64,000 nt of DNA, taken from the NCBI GenBank assembly GCA_036154955.1, contig JAYZWL010000078.1:1-64000 (forward strand), in the 5' to 3' direction. The notes below the pieces were generated by a model. The model ran no database searches and had not been told where the DNA came from. It saw only the letters and a list, made by a program, of their open reading frames with translations. This document shows, one piece after another, positions 8,147 to 16,590 of the stretch. How positions within the stretch are numbered: the first letter of the stretch is position 1; the number at the start of each line of letters is the position of its first letter. The position numbers were made by a program, and so were the translations under genes. This stretch comes from Albimonas sp036154955. Its GTDB lineage: Bacteria > Pseudomonadota > Alphaproteobacteria > Rhodobacterales > Rhodobacteraceae.

Positions 8147-8632
8147 ATGACATTCGACCGGATCGACCTGAACATCCTCGACCAGCTTCAGCGCGACGCG
8201 ACCACGCCCGTCGCCCGCATCGCCGAGCGGGCGGGCCTGTCGCAGACGCCCTGCTGGAAGCGCATCCGCCGGCATCTGGCCTCCGGCGTGATCCGGGCGC
8301 GGGTGGCGCTGCTGGATCCGGCCCCGTTCGGGCTGGGCCTGACCGCCTTCGTGGTGGTGGAGACGGCGGACGGCGGCGCCGAAACCCGCGCCGCCCTGCT
8401 CACCGCCCTGCGCGGGCTGCCGGCGGCGCGGGACGTGTGGCGGCTGGCGGGCGGGCAGGATCACATGCTGCGGGTGGTGGTGGCCGACATGCCGGCCTTC
8501 GACCGGTTCTGCGAGGCGCTCACCGCCGCCGCCCCGGTCCGCGCCCTGCGCGCCTTCTTCGCGACGGAGCAGGTGCAGGCCTCCACCGCGCTGCCCATCG
8601 GGCCGTCCGCCGAGGCCCTCCCCCTCCGCTGA
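8147..8632 (+). CDS. Lrp/AsnC-family transcriptional regulator
   Basis: This 161-residue protein has the Lrp/AsnC N-terminal helix-turn-helix (FDRIDLNILDQLQRD, then RIAERAGLSQTPCWKRIRR) and a C-terminal RAM-type ligand-binding domain (ALLDPAPFGLGLTAFVVVE, and GGQDHMLRVVVADM). Such proteins respond to amino acids or similar small ligands. The start at 8,147 is chosen because GGGAGG lies 8 bases upstream; the earlier in-frame ATG at 8,054 would place the operator array inside the gene. It may control itself, the divergent Rrf2 gene, or the peptide-transport operon that starts 309 bases downstream. Confidence 0.85.
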   Translation: MTFDRIDLNILDQLQRDATTPVARIAERAGLSQTPCWKRIRRHLASGVIRARVALLDPAPFGLGLTAFVVVETADGGAETRAALLTALRGLPAARDVWRLAGGQDHMLRVVVADMPAFDRFCEALTAAAPVRALRAFFATEQVQASTALPIGPSAEALPLR

Positions 8633-8941
8633 TCCGGCCTCCCCGCCGACGCCGATCCGGGGGCCGTCCCGGACCTGCCGCGCGACGCGCGCGCCGATTC
8701 CGTGGGCGCGCCCGCTTCCCGGCGCCGCCGCCTTGGGCGCCCGCCGCCGCCCCACGCGGCATTTCCGCTGCCGACCCTGCGTCGCGCGCATTCATTTGTG
8801 GACAGGCGAGGGCCGATTTCGCAGGCTTCGCGCCGGGACGCGGAGCCAACCGCGCCCGAGACAGGAAGCCGGGCCCGACCCCGGCCCCGGACCCAAGGCC
8901 GCGACCAACAGCGCGGCGCGCACAACAGCGGAGGCGCGACG
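8633..8941. other. Intergenic leader of the peptide ABC operon
   Basis: This 309-base stretch separates the Lrp gene from the binding-protein gene. I see no convincing coding frame or RNA gene. The part before 8,760 is extremely GC-rich and the end carries the ribosome site GGAGGCG just before 8,942. The promoter of the operon presumably lies here, but no clear -35/-10 pair stands out. Confidence 0.5.
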
Positions 8942-10546
8942 ATGAATTATCTCAGCAGACTGGCCGCGACGGGGCTCGCGGCCGCGATCCTCGCCGGCCC
9001 GGCGCTGGCCCCGGCCCCGGCCTACGCGGCCCCGCCCGCCGATACCTTCGTGATGGCCAAGGACGTCTCCGACATCATCACGCTCGACCCCGCCGAGGTC
9101 TTCGAGTTCTCCGGCGGCGAGGTCATCGCCCAGATCTACGACCGCCTGATGTGGTTCGAACCCTCCGACATGGCCACCCTGGTCTGCGGCGTGTGCGAGA
9201 CCTACGACGTGTCCGAGGACGGCAAGTCGATCACCTTCGCGATCCGCGACGGTCTGACCTTCGAAAGCGGCAACCCGCTGACCGCCGAGGACGTGGTCTA
9301 TTCGCTGCGCCGGGTGGTGAAGCTGAACAAGACCCCCTCCTTCATCGTCACCCAGTTCGGCTGGACGCCCGAGAACGTGGACGAGCTGGTGCGGGTCGAG
9401 GACGGCAAGGCCGTGCTGTCGATCACCGAGGAGTTCTCGCCCGCGCTGGTGCTGAACGCGCTGTCGGCCGGCATCGCCTCCATCGTCGACATGAAGACGG
9501 TCGAGGCCAACGCGGTCGACGGCGACATGGGCTACGCCTGGCTCAAGAACCACTCCGCCGGCTCGGGCCCGTTCAAGCTGCAGGCCTGGAAGGCGAACGA
9601 GCTGGTCTCGATGACCGCGAACGAGGGCTTCCGCGAGGGCGCGCCGGGCGTCAAGCGGGTCATCATCCGCCATGTGGCCGAGCCCAGCGCCCAGCGCCTG
9701 CTGATCGAGAAGGGCGACATCGACCTCGCCCGCGACCTGACCCCGGACATGGTGGCCGCGCTCGAGTCCGACGCCGGCCTGAAGGTGCAGACCGACGCCA
9801 AGGCGGCCGAGATCTACATGGCCTTCAACCAGTCGGACGAGATCCTGTCCAACCCCAAGGTGGCCGAGGCGATCCGCTATCTGGTGGACTACAAGGGCAT
9901 GGCCGACACCTTCCTGAAGGGCCAGTTCAAGGTCCATCAGGCGGCCTGGCCGGAAGGGATGTGGGCGGCCTACAACGAAACGCCCTACTATTTCGACGTC
10001 GAGAAGGCCAAGGGCCTGCTGGCCGAGGCCGGCTATCCCGACGGGTTCGAGATCCACATGGACACGCTCAACCAGTCGCCCTACCCGGAGATCGCCCAGG
10101 CCTTGCAGGGCACGCTGGCGCAGGCCGGCATCAAGGTCGAGATCTCGACCGCCGAGGGCAAGACGTTGTGGCCGATGTATCGGGCGCGCAAGCATCAGCT
10201 GATCCTCGCGCAGTGGTCGCCGGACTACACCGACCCGCATTCGAACCTCGACGCCTTCGCGCACAACCCGGACAACCGGCTGGAGGCCAAGCTCACCGGC
10301 GTTCTGGCCTGGCGCAACGCCTGGGCGGACGAGGAGATGAACGCCATGGTCGTCGCGGCCCGCAACGAGACCGACGTCGCCAAGCGCGAGGCGCTCTACA
10401 AGGACATCCAGTCCAAGCTGATGCATGAGGGCCCCTACGCCATCATGTTCCAGCAGACCGAGCAGGCGGTGATGCGCAAGGAGGTGGAGGGCTTCGTCTC
10501 CGGCCCGACCTTCGACCTGATCTACTACCGCACCGTGACCAAGTAA
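8942..10546 (+). CDS. Peptide/nickel-type ABC transporter substrate-binding protein (family 5)
   Basis: This is a 534-residue secreted solute-binding protein of the DppA/OppA family, which captures peptides or other compounds in the periplasm. It has a signal peptide (MNYLSRLAATGLAAAILAG, with cleavage likely after AYA), then DTFVMAKDVSDIITLDP and the family segments GDIDLARDLTPDM and YYFDVEKAKGLLAEAGYP. The start at 8,942 follows GGAGGCG; the open frame upstream is GC-rich read-through. It heads an operon with two permeases and two ATPases. The real ligand cannot be read from sequence; members also bind opines, glutathione, nickel or antibiotics. Confidence 0.9.
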   Translation: MNYLSRLAATGLAAAILAGPALAPAPAYAAPPADTFVMAKDVSDIITLDPAEVFEFSGGEVIAQIYDRLMWFEPSDMATLVCGVCETYDVSEDGKSITFAIRDGLTFESGNPLTAEDVVYSLRRVVKLNKTPSFIVTQFGWTPENVDELVRVEDGKAVLSITEEFSPALVLNALSAGIASIVDMKTVEANAVDGDMGYAWLKNHSAGSGPFKLQAWKANELVSMTANEGFREGAPGVKRVIIRHVAEPSAQRLLIEKGDIDLARDLTPDMVAALESDAGLKVQTDAKAAEIYMAFNQSDEILSNPKVAEAIRYLVDYKGMADTFLKGQFKVHQAAWPEGMWAAYNETPYYFDVEKAKGLLAEAGYPDGFEIHMDTLNQSPYPEIAQALQGTLAQAGIKVEISTAEGKTLWPMYRARKHQLILAQWSPDYTDPHSNLDAFAHNPDNRLEAKLTGVLAWRNAWADEEMNAMVVAARNETDVAKREALYKDIQSKLMHEGPYAIMFQQTEQAVMRKEVEGFVSGPTFDLIYYRTVTK

Positions 10547-10556
10547 GGCCGGAGCC

Positions 10557-11618
10557 TTGGCCGACGCGACCGGCGCGGCGCCGAAGGGGACGACCCCTGC
10601 GGCGCCGCGCGCCTTGCGGGCGGGGGCGAGCGCGCTCGTCTCGCTCGCGCTCACCTTCATCGGGCTGACCGCGATCACCTTCGTGATCGGGCGGGTCATG
10701 CCCACGGATCCGGTGCTGGCGGTGGTCGGCGACCGGGCCTCCGAGGCCGCTTACCAGAGGGTCTTCCTGGAGATGGGGCTCGACCGTCCCATCCCCGAAC
10801 AATACCTGCGCTATCTGGGCCAGATCCTGACCGGGGATTTCGGCCATTCCATCATGACCACGCGCCCGGTGACGGAGGACATCCTCCGCTTCTTCCCCGC
10901 GACGCTGGAACTGGCCACCATCGCCACCCTGCTGGGCTGCCTGCTGGGCATCCCCATGGGGGTCTGGGCGGCGGTGAACCAGGGGCGGTGGATCGACCAC
11001 GCGGTGCGGGTGCTGGGGCTCGCCGGCTATTCGGCGCCGGTGTTCTGGCTGGGCATGGTGGGCCTGCTGATCTTCTACGGCGAACTCGGCTGGGTCGAGG
11101 GGCCGGGGCGCATCGACATCTTCTACGACGGCATCGTCGACGACGTGACCGGAGTGATCCTGATCGACAGCGCCCTGCAGGGCGAATGGGACATCTTCCA
11201 CAACGCCGTCGGCCACCTGATCCTGCCCGCGGGCGTGCTGGGCCTATACGCGCTGGCCTATATCGCGCGGATGACGCGCAGCTTCATGCTCGACCAGCTC
11301 GGGCAGGAATACGTGCTGGCGGCGCGGATCAAGGGCGCCTCGGAATTCTCGGTGATCTGGCGGCACGCGTTCCGCAACGTGCTGGTGCAGCTCATCACCA
11401 TCATCGGGCTCACCTACGCCTCGCTGCTGGAAGGCTCGGTGCTGACCGAGACCGTGTTCTCCTGGCCCGGCATCGGGCAATACATCACCACCTCGCTGTT
11501 CAACGCCGACATGAACGCGGTGCTGGGCGGGACCGTGGTGGTGGGCATCTGCTTCGTGGGGATCAACATGCTCTCCGACCTGCTTTACCGCTTCGCCGAT
11601 CCGCGGGCCCGCGCATGA
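10557..11618 (+). CDS. Peptide-type ABC transporter permease, DppB-like
   Basis: This inner-membrane permease subunit works with the next gene product to form the channel. The TTG start at 10,557 lies 10 bases after the binding-protein stop. The 353-residue protein has the DppB-like first helix and PTDPVLAVVGD, then the periplasmic QYLRYLGQILTGDFG, and the inner-membrane-transport signature EYVLAARIKGASEFSVIWRH with the following LEGSVLTETVFSWPGIGQ. A non-conserved hydrophilic insertion is present around residues 180-215 (EGPGRIDIFYDGIVDD). Its stop overlaps the next start as ATGA. Confidence 0.9.
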   Translation: MADATGAAPKGTTPAAPRALRAGASALVSLALTFIGLTAITFVIGRVMPTDPVLAVVGDRASEAAYQRVFLEMGLDRPIPEQYLRYLGQILTGDFGHSIMTTRPVTEDILRFFPATLELATIATLLGCLLGIPMGVWAAVNQGRWIDHAVRVLGLAGYSAPVFWLGMVGLLIFYGELGWVEGPGRIDIFYDGIVDDVTGVILIDSALQGEWDIFHNAVGHLILPAGVLGLYALAYIARMTRSFMLDQLGQEYVLAARIKGASEFSVIWRHAFRNVLVQLITIIGLTYASLLEGSVLTETVFSWPGIGQYITTSLFNADMNAVLGGTVVVGICFVGINMLSDLLYRFADPRARA

Positions 11619-12547
11619 CGGCCGCGACGGAGACCGCCGCCGGGGCGGGGGGGCTGCGCGCCTGGCTGCGCTCGCCCTCGCCCACCTCCGCCTGGCAGGC
11701 GCGGGCGCAGCGGGCCTATCTTGGCTGGCTGACCTTCCGGGCCAATCCCATCGCCATGGCCGGGCTCGCGATCGTCGGCGCGCTGGTGGGCGCCGCGATC
11801 TTCGCGCCCTGGCTGACCGGCTCCCCGGGGCTGGAGCCGGATCTGGGCAACCGCCTGGCGCCGCCTTCGGCCGAACACTGGCTGGGGACGGACCAATTGG
11901 GGCGGGACATCTACGACCGGCTGGTCTGGGGGTCGCGGGTGACGCTCTACATCGTCGGGCTGGTGTCGATCATCGTGGCCCCGATCGGCCTCGCCATCGG
12001 CACGCTGGCGGGCTACGCCGGCGGCTGGGTCGACGCGGCGCTGATGCGCTTCACCGACATCTTCCTCGCCTTCCCCCGCCTGATCCTGGCGCTGGCCTTC
12101 GTCGCGGCGCTCGGTCCGGGGCTGGAGAACGCGGTGCTCGCCATCGCCCTGACCACCTGGTCGCCCTACGCCCGCATCGCCCGGGCCGAGGTGCTGACCA
12201 TCCGCAAGGCCGACTACATCGTCGCGGCCGAGGCGCAGGGCGCCTCCACCTGGCGGATCCTGCGCAAGCACGTGGTCCCGATGTGCCTCGCCTCGGTCAT
12301 CGTGCGGCTGACGCTGGACATGGCCGGCATCATCCTGACCGCGGCCGGCCTCGGCTTTCTCGGCCTCGGCGCGCAGCCGCCCCTGCCGGAATGGGGGGCG
12401 ATGATCTCCACGGGCCGCGATTTCCTTTATGACCAGTGGTGGGTGCCCACCGCGCCGGGCATCGCCATCTTCCTCGTCTCGCTGGGCTTCTGCCTCTTGG
12501 GCGACGGGCTGCGCGACGTGCTCGACCCGCGGAGCGGCGAGGCATGA
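11615..12547 (+). CDS. Peptide-type ABC transporter permease, DppC-like
   Basis: This is the second permease subunit of the peptide-type importer. The 310-residue protein has the DppC N-terminal OppC_N-like helix (NPIAMAGLAIVGALVGA), the diagnostic EHWLGTDQLGRDIYDRLVWG, and the EAA loop ADYIVAAEAQGASTWRILRK. Its C-terminus has the family LGFCLLGDGLRDVLDPR. It overlaps both neighbours by four bases, indicating coupled translation. Confidence 0.92.
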   Translation: MTAATETAAGAGGLRAWLRSPSPTSAWQARAQRAYLGWLTFRANPIAMAGLAIVGALVGAAIFAPWLTGSPGLEPDLGNRLAPPSAEHWLGTDQLGRDIYDRLVWGSRVTLYIVGLVSIIVAPIGLAIGTLAGYAGGWVDAALMRFTDIFLAFPRLILALAFVAALGPGLENAVLAIALTTWSPYARIARAEVLTIRKADYIVAAEAQGASTWRILRKHVVPMCLASVIVRLTLDMAGIILTAAGLGFLGLGAQPPLPEWGAMISTGRDFLYDQWWVPTAPGIAIFLVSLGFCLLGDGLRDVLDPRSGEA

Positions 12548-13404
12548 GCGCGCCGCTGATCCCCCCGCTGATCGAGGTCGAGGACCTCCGCGTCACCTTC
12601 CGCACCCCCCACGGCCCCGTCGAGGCGGTGCGCGGCGTCTCCTTCCAGCTCGGCCGCGAGCGGCTGGGGATCGTCGGTGAAAGCGGCTCGGGCAAGTCGC
12701 AGACCGGCCGCGCGCTCCTGCGCCTCTCGGCCCGCAACGGGCGGGTTTCGGCGAAGAGGATGGTGTTCGACGGCATCGACCTGACCAACGCTCCGGAGCG
12801 GGCCATGCGCAGGATCCGCGGCGCGCGGATCTCGATGATCATGCAGGATCCGCGCTATTCGCTGAACCCGGTGATGAAGGTCGGCGACCAGATCGCGGAG
12901 GCCTGCCGCATCCATACCGGCGCCAGGGCCCGCAAGGCCCGCCTCCGCGCGATGGAGATGCTGGAGACGGTGCGCATCCGCGAGCCGGAGAAGGTCTACG
13001 GCCTCTATCCCCACCAGGTTTCGGGCGGGATGGGCCAGCGGGTGATGATCGCCATGATGCTGATCCCGGAGCCCGACGTGCTGATCGCCGACGAGCCGAC
13101 CTCCGCGCTCGACGTCACGGTGCAGATGCAGGTGCTGGCCCTGCTCGACGACATGGTGCGGGAGCGGGGGATGGGCCTGATCCTGATTTCCCACGACCTC
13201 AACCTCGTCGCCTCGTTCTGCGACCGGGTGATGGTGATGTATGGCGGACGGGTGATGGAGGTGCTCGACGCCGGGCGCCTGCACGAGGCGAGCCACCCCT
13301 ACACCCGCGGCCTGCTTGACTGCCTGCCGTCGCTGGAGCATCGCCAGGACATGCTGCCGGTGCTGAACCGCGACGCCGGCTGGCTGGAGGAGACGGCGCG
13401 ATGA
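12544..13404 (+). CDS. Peptide-type ABC transporter ATP-binding protein, DppD-like
   Basis: This is one of two ATPases of the importer. It contains Walker A GESGSGKS near residue 44, signature VSGGMGQRVMIAMML (LSGGQ replaced by VSGGM), Walker B VLIADEPTSALD and switch SHDL. The C-terminal oligopeptide-transporter segment with HPYTRGLLDCLPS is present but the tail is short, giving 286 residues against roughly 320-330 in DppD. It overlaps dppC- and dppF-like genes by four bases each. Confidence 0.9.
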   Translation: MSAPLIPPLIEVEDLRVTFRTPHGPVEAVRGVSFQLGRERLGIVGESGSGKSQTGRALLRLSARNGRVSAKRMVFDGIDLTNAPERAMRRIRGARISMIMQDPRYSLNPVMKVGDQIAEACRIHTGARARKARLRAMEMLETVRIREPEKVYGLYPHQVSGGMGQRVMIAMMLIPEPDVLIADEPTSALDVTVQMQVLALLDDMVRERGMGLILISHDLNLVASFCDRVMVMYGGRVMEVLDAGRLHEASHPYTRGLLDCLPSLEHRQDMLPVLNRDAGWLEETAR

Positions 13405-14177
13405 TCGAGGTGGAGAACCTGAGCGTCGCCTTCGGCCGCGGCGCTTCGGCCGTGCAGGCGGTGCGGGGCGTGTCGTTCCGGGTGGCCAAGGGCGAAAGCT
13501 ACGGGCTGGTGGGGGAGAGCGGGTCGGGCAAGTCCACCGTCCTGCGCGCCATCGCCCGCATCAACCCCGATTTCGGCGGGACCATCCGGGTGCATGGGAC
13601 CCCCCTGACCGCGAAGCGCAGCCGGGACGAGGCGCGGCGGATGCAGATGGTGTTCCAGGACCCCTACGGCGCCCTGCATCCCCGCCACACCGTCGACGCC
13701 ATCCTGCGCGAGCCGCTGGAGATCCACCGCATCGGCGACAAGGACCGGCGCATCAAGGCGGCGCTGGCGGACGTGGGCCTCGGCCCCGAATTCCGCTTCC
13801 GCTATCCGCACCAGATCTCGGGCGGTCAGCGCCAGCGCATCGCGGTGGCCCGCGCCCTGATCCTGGAGCCCGAGATCCTGCTGCTGGACGAGCCGACCTC
13901 CGCGCTCGACGTCTCGGTGCAGGCGGAGGTGCTCAACCTGCTCAAGCGGCTGCAGCGGGAACGGGGGCTCACCTATCTGATGGTCTCCCACAACCTCGCG
14001 GTGGTGGCGCATCTGTGCGGGCGGGTGGCGGTGATGAACCGCGGAAGGGTGGTGGAGGAGCTGACCGAGGCGAGCCTGCGCGAGGGCCGCCCGGCGGAGC
14101 CCTACACGCGCCAGCTCATGTCCGCGACCGAAGGCTACGACCGGGAGGCGGTGCGGGGCTACGTGACCTACGAATAG
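13401..14177 (+). CDS. Peptide-type ABC transporter ATP-binding protein, DppF-like
   Basis: This is the second ATPase of the operon, 258 residues long. It has Walker A GESGSGKSTV, signature ISGGQRQRIAVARAL, Walker B ILLLDEPTSALD, and switch VSHNLAVVAHLC. The C-terminal region (AEPYTRQLMSA) is shorter than in classic DppF. It is the last gene of the 8,942-14,177 operon; the next gene converges from the other strand after a 49-base G/C-rich spacer. Confidence 0.9.
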   Translation: MIEVENLSVAFGRGASAVQAVRGVSFRVAKGESYGLVGESGSGKSTVLRAIARINPDFGGTIRVHGTPLTAKRSRDEARRMQMVFQDPYGALHPRHTVDAILREPLEIHRIGDKDRRIKAALADVGLGPEFRFRYPHQISGGQRQRIAVARALILEPEILLLDEPTSALDVSVQAEVLNLLKRLQRERGLTYLMVSHNLAVVAHLCGRVAVMNRGRVVEELTEASLREGRPAEPYTRQLMSATEGYDREAVRGYVTYE

Positions 14178-14226
14178 GGGATGGGGAGGGCGGCGGCGCC
14201 CGCCCCCCCCGCGTGCGCGCCCCGCC

Positions 14227-15831
14227 TCAGGACGGGATCAGGTTCGCCCGGCGGAACTGGTAGGTCCAGGTCTCGGTCAGCGGCTCGCCGTCGAGCGCCA
14301 TATACATGCGCAGCTCCGCCACTTCGTCCGGCCCGATCTCCAGGTCGAAGAAGGCCCGCCAGACGTTGCCGCCCGGCACCGGCTCCACGAAGGTCCGCAC
14401 GATGCGGCCGGCGGAGGTGGAGGCGACGACCTCCGGCATCACGCCATAGGGGATCTTCGTCAGCACCTCGGGCCGGTCGAACTCCACCGCGATCTTCCAG
14501 GTGTTCTCGGGCCGGGCATGGCCGGGCTGCCCGCCCCGCCCGATGCGGGTGGAGACGGTCTGCGCGATGTTGACGGCCGGGTCCGGATGGCCGTCCAGCC
14601 AGTGCAGCCGATAGTGCAGCCGCCAGGCCGAACCCGCCTTGGCGGGGCGCTCCGGCACCCAGAAGGCGCCGATATTGTCGTGGATCTCGTCGTTTGTCGG
14701 GATCTCCAGCAACTGCACCGCGCCGCGGCCCAGCGGCGCGATCGGCTCGACCCACAGGCTGGGGCGGCGTTCGTAGTTCACCCCGTCGCGGTAATGGTCG
14801 AAATCCCGGTCCCGCTGCATCAGGCCGAAGCCGCGCGGGTTCTCCGCCGCGAAGGCGGAGACCTGGGTGGCGACGGGGTTGTTGAGCGGCCGCCACAGCC
14901 GTTCCCCGTTGGCGAGCCACAGCTCCAGCCCGTCGCTGTCATGCACCTCGCCGCGCCAGTCGAAGGCGCGCTCCCGGCCGTATTCGCCATACCAGAACAT
15001 CGAGGTCAGCGGCGCGAGGCAGAGACGCGCCACGTCCCTGCGCAGGAACATCTGCGCTTCGACCTCCATCACCACGCCGCGGGTCCGGTCGCGCCCCCGC
15101 TCCACCGAGAACCGGAAGGCGCCGGTGACGGAGGGGCCGTCGAGCAGGGCGTGGACGGCGACGGGGGCTTCGGGGTCCTCGCTCTCGCCGATATAGAACT
15201 CGGTGAAGTCGGGGAACTCCTCCGGCGCGTCGGGCAGGGCGGGGTTGATCGCCACGCCGCGCGCCGACAGCCCGTATTGCCCCGACGCCCCGATGGCGCG
15301 CAGGTAGGAGGCGCCGAGGAAGGCGAGCCAGTCCTGCGTCTCCCAGTCGTCGGACCCCGACCATTCCTGGAAGCGGAAGCCGGCGAAGCCGCTGTCGGCG
15401 GGGAGTTTGCGGGCGGGGTTGTCCTCGGGCATCGAGAACAGGGACTGGTCGTAGGGGAATTCGGTGGCCTGGCCGTCGGCCACCAGATGCATCTTCACCG
15501 ACTTCTGGAAGTATTGCCCGAGGTGGAAGAAGGTCACCGGATAGGCGCCGGCGTCGGCGAAGGGGGCCGCCTCGGTGCGGAAGCGGATCTCGCCCCATTT
15601 GGCGTAGTCGATGGCGGCGGTGACCTCGGGCATCGGCCGGTAGGGGGCCATGTAGGCGGCGCGGGCGGCGGCCTCGGCCCGGGCGACGAGGCCCTCATAG
15701 GAGAAGGCGAAGGGCTTCGGCATCGCGGGCGCGGGCGCGCTCTGGGCGAAGGCGCGGCCCAGCGGCGCGGCGGCGGCGAGCGCGCCCAGCGCGGAGGCGG
15801 AGCCGAGCAGGGCGCGGCGGCTGACGGTCAT
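14227..15831 (-). CDS. Periplasmic glucan biosynthesis protein, OpgG/OpgD family
   Basis: This 534-residue exported protein belongs to the MdoG/OpgG/OpgD family, which acts on the beta-glucan backbone of osmoregulated periplasmic glucans. It begins with a twin-arginine signal (SRRALLGSASALGALAAAA), and the mature part has family stretches such as FPYDQSLFSM, WSGSDDWETQDWLAFLGAS, YGLSARGVAINP, and FGLMQRDRDFDHYRDG. The start at 15,831 is chosen over an earlier in-frame ATG because it places the RR signal at the N-terminus. The Tat signal favours OpgD, but no opgH or other glucan gene is nearby, so G versus D is unresolved. Confidence 0.88.
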   Translation of the reverse strand: MTVSRRALLGSASALGALAAAAPLGRAFAQSAPAPAMPKPFAFSYEGLVARAEAAARAAYMAPYRPMPEVTAAIDYAKWGEIRFRTEAAPFADAGAYPVTFFHLGQYFQKSVKMHLVADGQATEFPYDQSLFSMPEDNPARKLPADSGFAGFRFQEWSGSDDWETQDWLAFLGASYLRAIGASGQYGLSARGVAINPALPDAPEEFPDFTEFYIGESEDPEAPVAVHALLDGPSVTGAFRFSVERGRDRTRGVVMEVEAQMFLRRDVARLCLAPLTSMFWYGEYGRERAFDWRGEVHDSDGLELWLANGERLWRPLNNPVATQVSAFAAENPRGFGLMQRDRDFDHYRDGVNYERRPSLWVEPIAPLGRGAVQLLEIPTNDEIHDNIGAFWVPERPAKAGSAWRLHYRLHWLDGHPDPAVNIAQTVSTRIGRGGQPGHARPENTWKIAVEFDRPEVLTKIPYGVMPEVVASTSAGRIVRTFVEPVPGGNVWRAFFDLEIGPDEVAELRMYMALDGEPLTETWTYQFRRANLIPS

Positions 15832-15981
15832 GGGGTCCTCTTCGCTGGTCTTCTGGCCGGGTCGGGCGCGGCGCGGCGCGCCGGCGGTTCCGTTCCGTCG
15901 AGATAAGCCCTGCGTCCCGCCCCTCAAGACATCGCGCATTCGGTCGCGCCCCCCCGGGGGTCGTCGAGCAGGCCCCCGCGA

Positions 15982-16437
15982 TCAGGCGCCCGCCCCCTCC
16001 CGCGCCGCCGCGTCGGGCCCGGCGCCCAGCAGCAGGTCCAGCGTGCGGGGATGGGCGCGCAGCGCGTCGGCGAGGCTGGCCGCGTCCAGCGAGGCGTAGA
16101 AGGCGAGCTTCGCCTGCCGCAGCGCCCCCACCAGCCCGCAATTGCCGCGCAGCAGGCAGGCGGAGCAGTCGACCATGCGCCCGTCCCCCTCCATCAGCCG
16201 CACGATCTCTCCGATCCGGATCCCGGTCGCCGGGCGGGCCAGGGCCACGCCGCCGTTGCGCCCGCGGACCGAGCGCAGGATCCCGCCCTCCACCAGCAGG
16301 TTGACCACCTTCATCAGGTTGCTCTGCGACAGGTCGTGGGCGCGCGCGATCTCCGAGATCGGGGCGAGCCGCCCTTCATGCGCCCCGAGATAGAGGCAGG
16401 CGCGGAGCGCGTAGTCGGAAAAGCGCGACAGTCGCAT
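15982..16437 (-). CDS. NsrR-like Rrf2-family iron-sulfur regulator
   Basis: This 151-residue Rrf2 protein resembles the nitric-oxide sensor NsrR: the N-terminus MRLSRFSDYALRACLYLG includes Asp8, a cluster ligand in characterised NsrR, and the wing is RGRNGGVALAR. Three cysteines (C91, C94, C100) form a compact C-x2-C-x5-C cluster motif, tighter than the usual spacing. No nitric-oxide detoxification gene is adjacent, so the target is unknown. It lies upstream of the OpgG/D gene on the same strand, separated by 150 bases, and may be monocistronic. Confidence 0.8.
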   Translation of the reverse strand: MRLSRFSDYALRACLYLGAHEGRLAPISEIARAHDLSQSNLMKVVNLLVEGGILRSVRGRNGGVALARPATGIRIGEIVRLMEGDGRMVDCSACLLRGNCGLVGALRQAKLAFYASLDAASLADALRAHPRTLDLLLGAGPDAAAREGAGA

Positions 16438-16533
16438 GGGGCGGCCCGTGTCCTGGGGGAAGGGGTGGATCCGGTCTACGCCATGGGGGCGCCGCGGGCA
16501 ATCGCGGGGCTGCGGGGGGCGGCGGTCCGGACG

Positions 16534-16569
16534 AAAAAGGGGCGGGCGCCCGGCCCGGACGCCCGCCCC
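16534..16569 (-). terminator. Rho-independent terminator of the TRAP/CoA-transferase operon
   Basis: Just past the DctM stop codon a 10-bp perfect stem (GGGGCGGGCG at 16,539-16,548 with CGCCCGCCCC at 16,560-16,569) is followed, in the minus-strand direction, by five T residues (AAAAA at 16,534-16,538 on the plus strand). This is a standard intrinsic terminator for the leftward operon. Confidence 0.8.
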
Positions 16570-16590
16570 CTCGCTTCGCCCGCGTCCGGC